Shown: positions 62,544 to 64,000 of the stretch, in pieces | How positions within the stretch are numbered: the first letter of the stretch is position 1 | How the letters are laid out: each line of letters begins with the position of its first letter | The notes under the pieces: model-generated | Databases searched by the model: none | Seen by the model: only the letters and a program-made list of their open reading frames with translations | Told to the model about the DNA's origin: nothing | Translations under genes and position numbers: made by a program | NCBI GenBank assembly: GCA_013399855.1 | Contig: VXAY01005276.1 | Location: 581,137 to 645,136 of the forward strand | Direction of reading: 5' to 3' | Length of the DNA stretch: 64,000 bases | Origin: Oxyruncus cristatus | Lineage: Eukaryota > Chordata > Aves > Passeriformes > Cotingidae

Positions 62544-64000
62544 GGCCTATAGCCCTTTTCTCTGATTTTTACTGAAAGGAAACCAGGAGTTCTTAGGAGA
62601 TGGCAGTTCTTTGAAAGGGTGAGAGAAGAACCTCAGTATCCATCACCTCTTTACCCAATTTTCCTGAATCCCCTGTAATGTCAGGGAAGAAATTAGGCTT
62701 CAAATCTGTATCGTGGAAAATTTCTAGTGGAAGTTTTTGTGGAAATCTTACAGAATTTTTCAAAGTAACAGTGATAGCAAGACCACAGCTTGCTAGAGAC
62801 TGATGGTTACTCAGGTTCTATTCATCCTCCTAAATGATTGAAATTTGTCTTTTAGAAGAATATGAAGAATCCAGAAAAGCAGTTGAGATGATCATATAAA
62901 ACATATTTTTGTTACTTTCTATGTATTTAGGAGTGATATTATATAAAGTAATTCAAAGGACAAATCCACCTAGCTTCTGTAAAGGTAAATGATATCACTT
63001 CAGCTGCCACAAATTCTTGAAGGATTTGATGAAACATAGAATAAAAGAGAATGGAGAGCTATAATAGACATTTGAAAGGTTTTTGCTGTGGAAACTCATA
63101 CAAAGTTATTAAGGAAAATTTGATCAACTAAGGCAGGGGAAAAGTTGAGCCAGGTAGGAAGAGATAGGAGACAAAAAGAGTCTTCTGACTGGGAAGGACT
63201 AGAAAGAAGTCAAATATTGGGGTTATTTGAGGCTTTGTACACCTACTGATGTACTACTATGTTATCTACCTAGAGTAATGGTGAAAAGCAGGGTGTCAAT
63301 ACATGGTAATGCCATAAATTTATATAAATTAGGTAATACTAGAAAAGATTACTAAGGGCTCCAGGAGAACGTAATAGAACTTAGTAATAAGATGTCAGAT
63401 TAAATTCAATTTAGATAAGTGCACGGGAATTAAAGTATAAATCACTTCAGCGTGTGCAGTTCTAAATTAGTCCTTAAGAAAAGTGCTTGGTACTATATTG
63501 TAATATTTGAAAAGCAGTATTTTGATTATGTAAGTAAAGACTATAGTAAAGAGTGCTATAAAGGCATAGACACTTTAAAATGGTATGGGCTGTATTCTTG
63601 CACTTTCTGATTATTGATCATCGGTTATAGTGACTCTATAAAGTGTTCCAGGCACATGAGGCTGTGCCAGATTCCAGTGGCTTGGTACAAACACACAAGT
63701 CCCATTCACAGTGGATGGCTTGGCAAGCTGGTACCTGGCCTGTAGATTTAAAAGTAAAGGTTCAGTTGTTAATGTAAATGTTTGTTCTTTTTTTTCCCCA
63801 GAAGAAAAAAAAAATTAACCCCCCAATAAAACTATACTCAGGTAATTTGGTTCATCCAAACCTCACTGTTCTGACACCAGAGCTGTGAAATTTGGGCAGG
63901 TCTCTCCTTTCAGATACGACTTGGCTCCTGTTCTTTCAGTTCTTGGCTCCTGAGTGGACAGAGGGCCATTTGACCTTTCAGTCTGTGGACTTCCACAGCT

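Larger units (their letters stand above)
49421..64000. other. Intergenic region upstream of BAIAP2L1
   Basis: There are 14.6 kb with no supportable gene on either strand. Open frames are at most about 130 codons with no recognisable domain. Contents are a homeodomain-core cluster at 49464-49520, a CR1 fragment at 51285-51470, an adjacent hairpin pair at 53261-53308, and homopolymers at 60197-60209, 60395-60408 and 62529-62543. In mammals NPTX2 lies beyond BAIAP2L1 on this side; no NPTX2 exon is visible here. Confidence 0.75.

Noticed and set aside
1..64000. CRISPR array, bacterial operon, tRNA/rRNA genes or endogenous retroviral genes
   Set aside because: No spaced direct repeats, no cloverleaf or rRNA-like sequence, and no gag/pol-type reading frames were seen; the gene structure is clearly vertebrate.

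Overview
The window is vertebrate nuclear DNA, most likely from a bird. It holds two multi-exon genes with canonical GT-AG introns, CpG-island promoters and AT-rich introns. It also holds one degraded CR1 LINE, the retroposon family typical of birds and reptiles, and I saw no Alu, B1/B2 or L1-like sequence. The BAIAP2L1 coding span is only about 35 kb, compact as expected in birds. The class is an inference; species cannot be read from this sequence. There is no sign of an operon, CRISPR array, rRNA or tRNA.

Layout. Positions 1-12,200 (+) carry BRI3 (brain protein I3): a GC-rich first exon starting at 51, a middle exon at 1711-1825 and a last exon at 11822-11954 plus a short 3' UTR. The joined reading frame is 139 codons and stop. 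Roughly 12.2-13.5 kb is the gap between two tail-to-tail genes. From about 13.5 kb to 49.3 kb on the minus strand lies BAIAP2L1 (IRTKS). Fourteen coding exons can be joined in frame, from an ATG at 48984 down to a stop at 14077, giving 507 residues: an N-terminal I-BAR (IMD) domain, an SH3 domain and a C-terminal NPF plus WH2-like tail. A CpG island covers the BAIAP2L1 5' end (about 48.6-49.4 kb). It contains a pentanucleotide G-rich tract and a one-base assembly gap (N) between two copies of the same 11 bases. From 49.4 to 64 kb I find no supportable gene, only a CR1 fragment, homopolymer runs, a striking pair of adjacent perfect hairpins at 53.3 kb and AT-rich blocks that might be regulatory.

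How the genes relate. BRI3 encodes a small endolysosomal membrane protein. BAIAP2L1 encodes an actin and membrane-bending adaptor. They share no pathway that can be read here; their convergent arrangement matches the BRI3-BAIAP2L1 neighbourhood known from mammals. No previously undescribed multi-gene system was found. The most checkable oddities are the intronic CpG island at 25.2 kb, the hairpin pair at 53.3 kb, the 41-bp BAIAP2L1 exon 13, the N-flanking duplication and the promoter G4-type tract.
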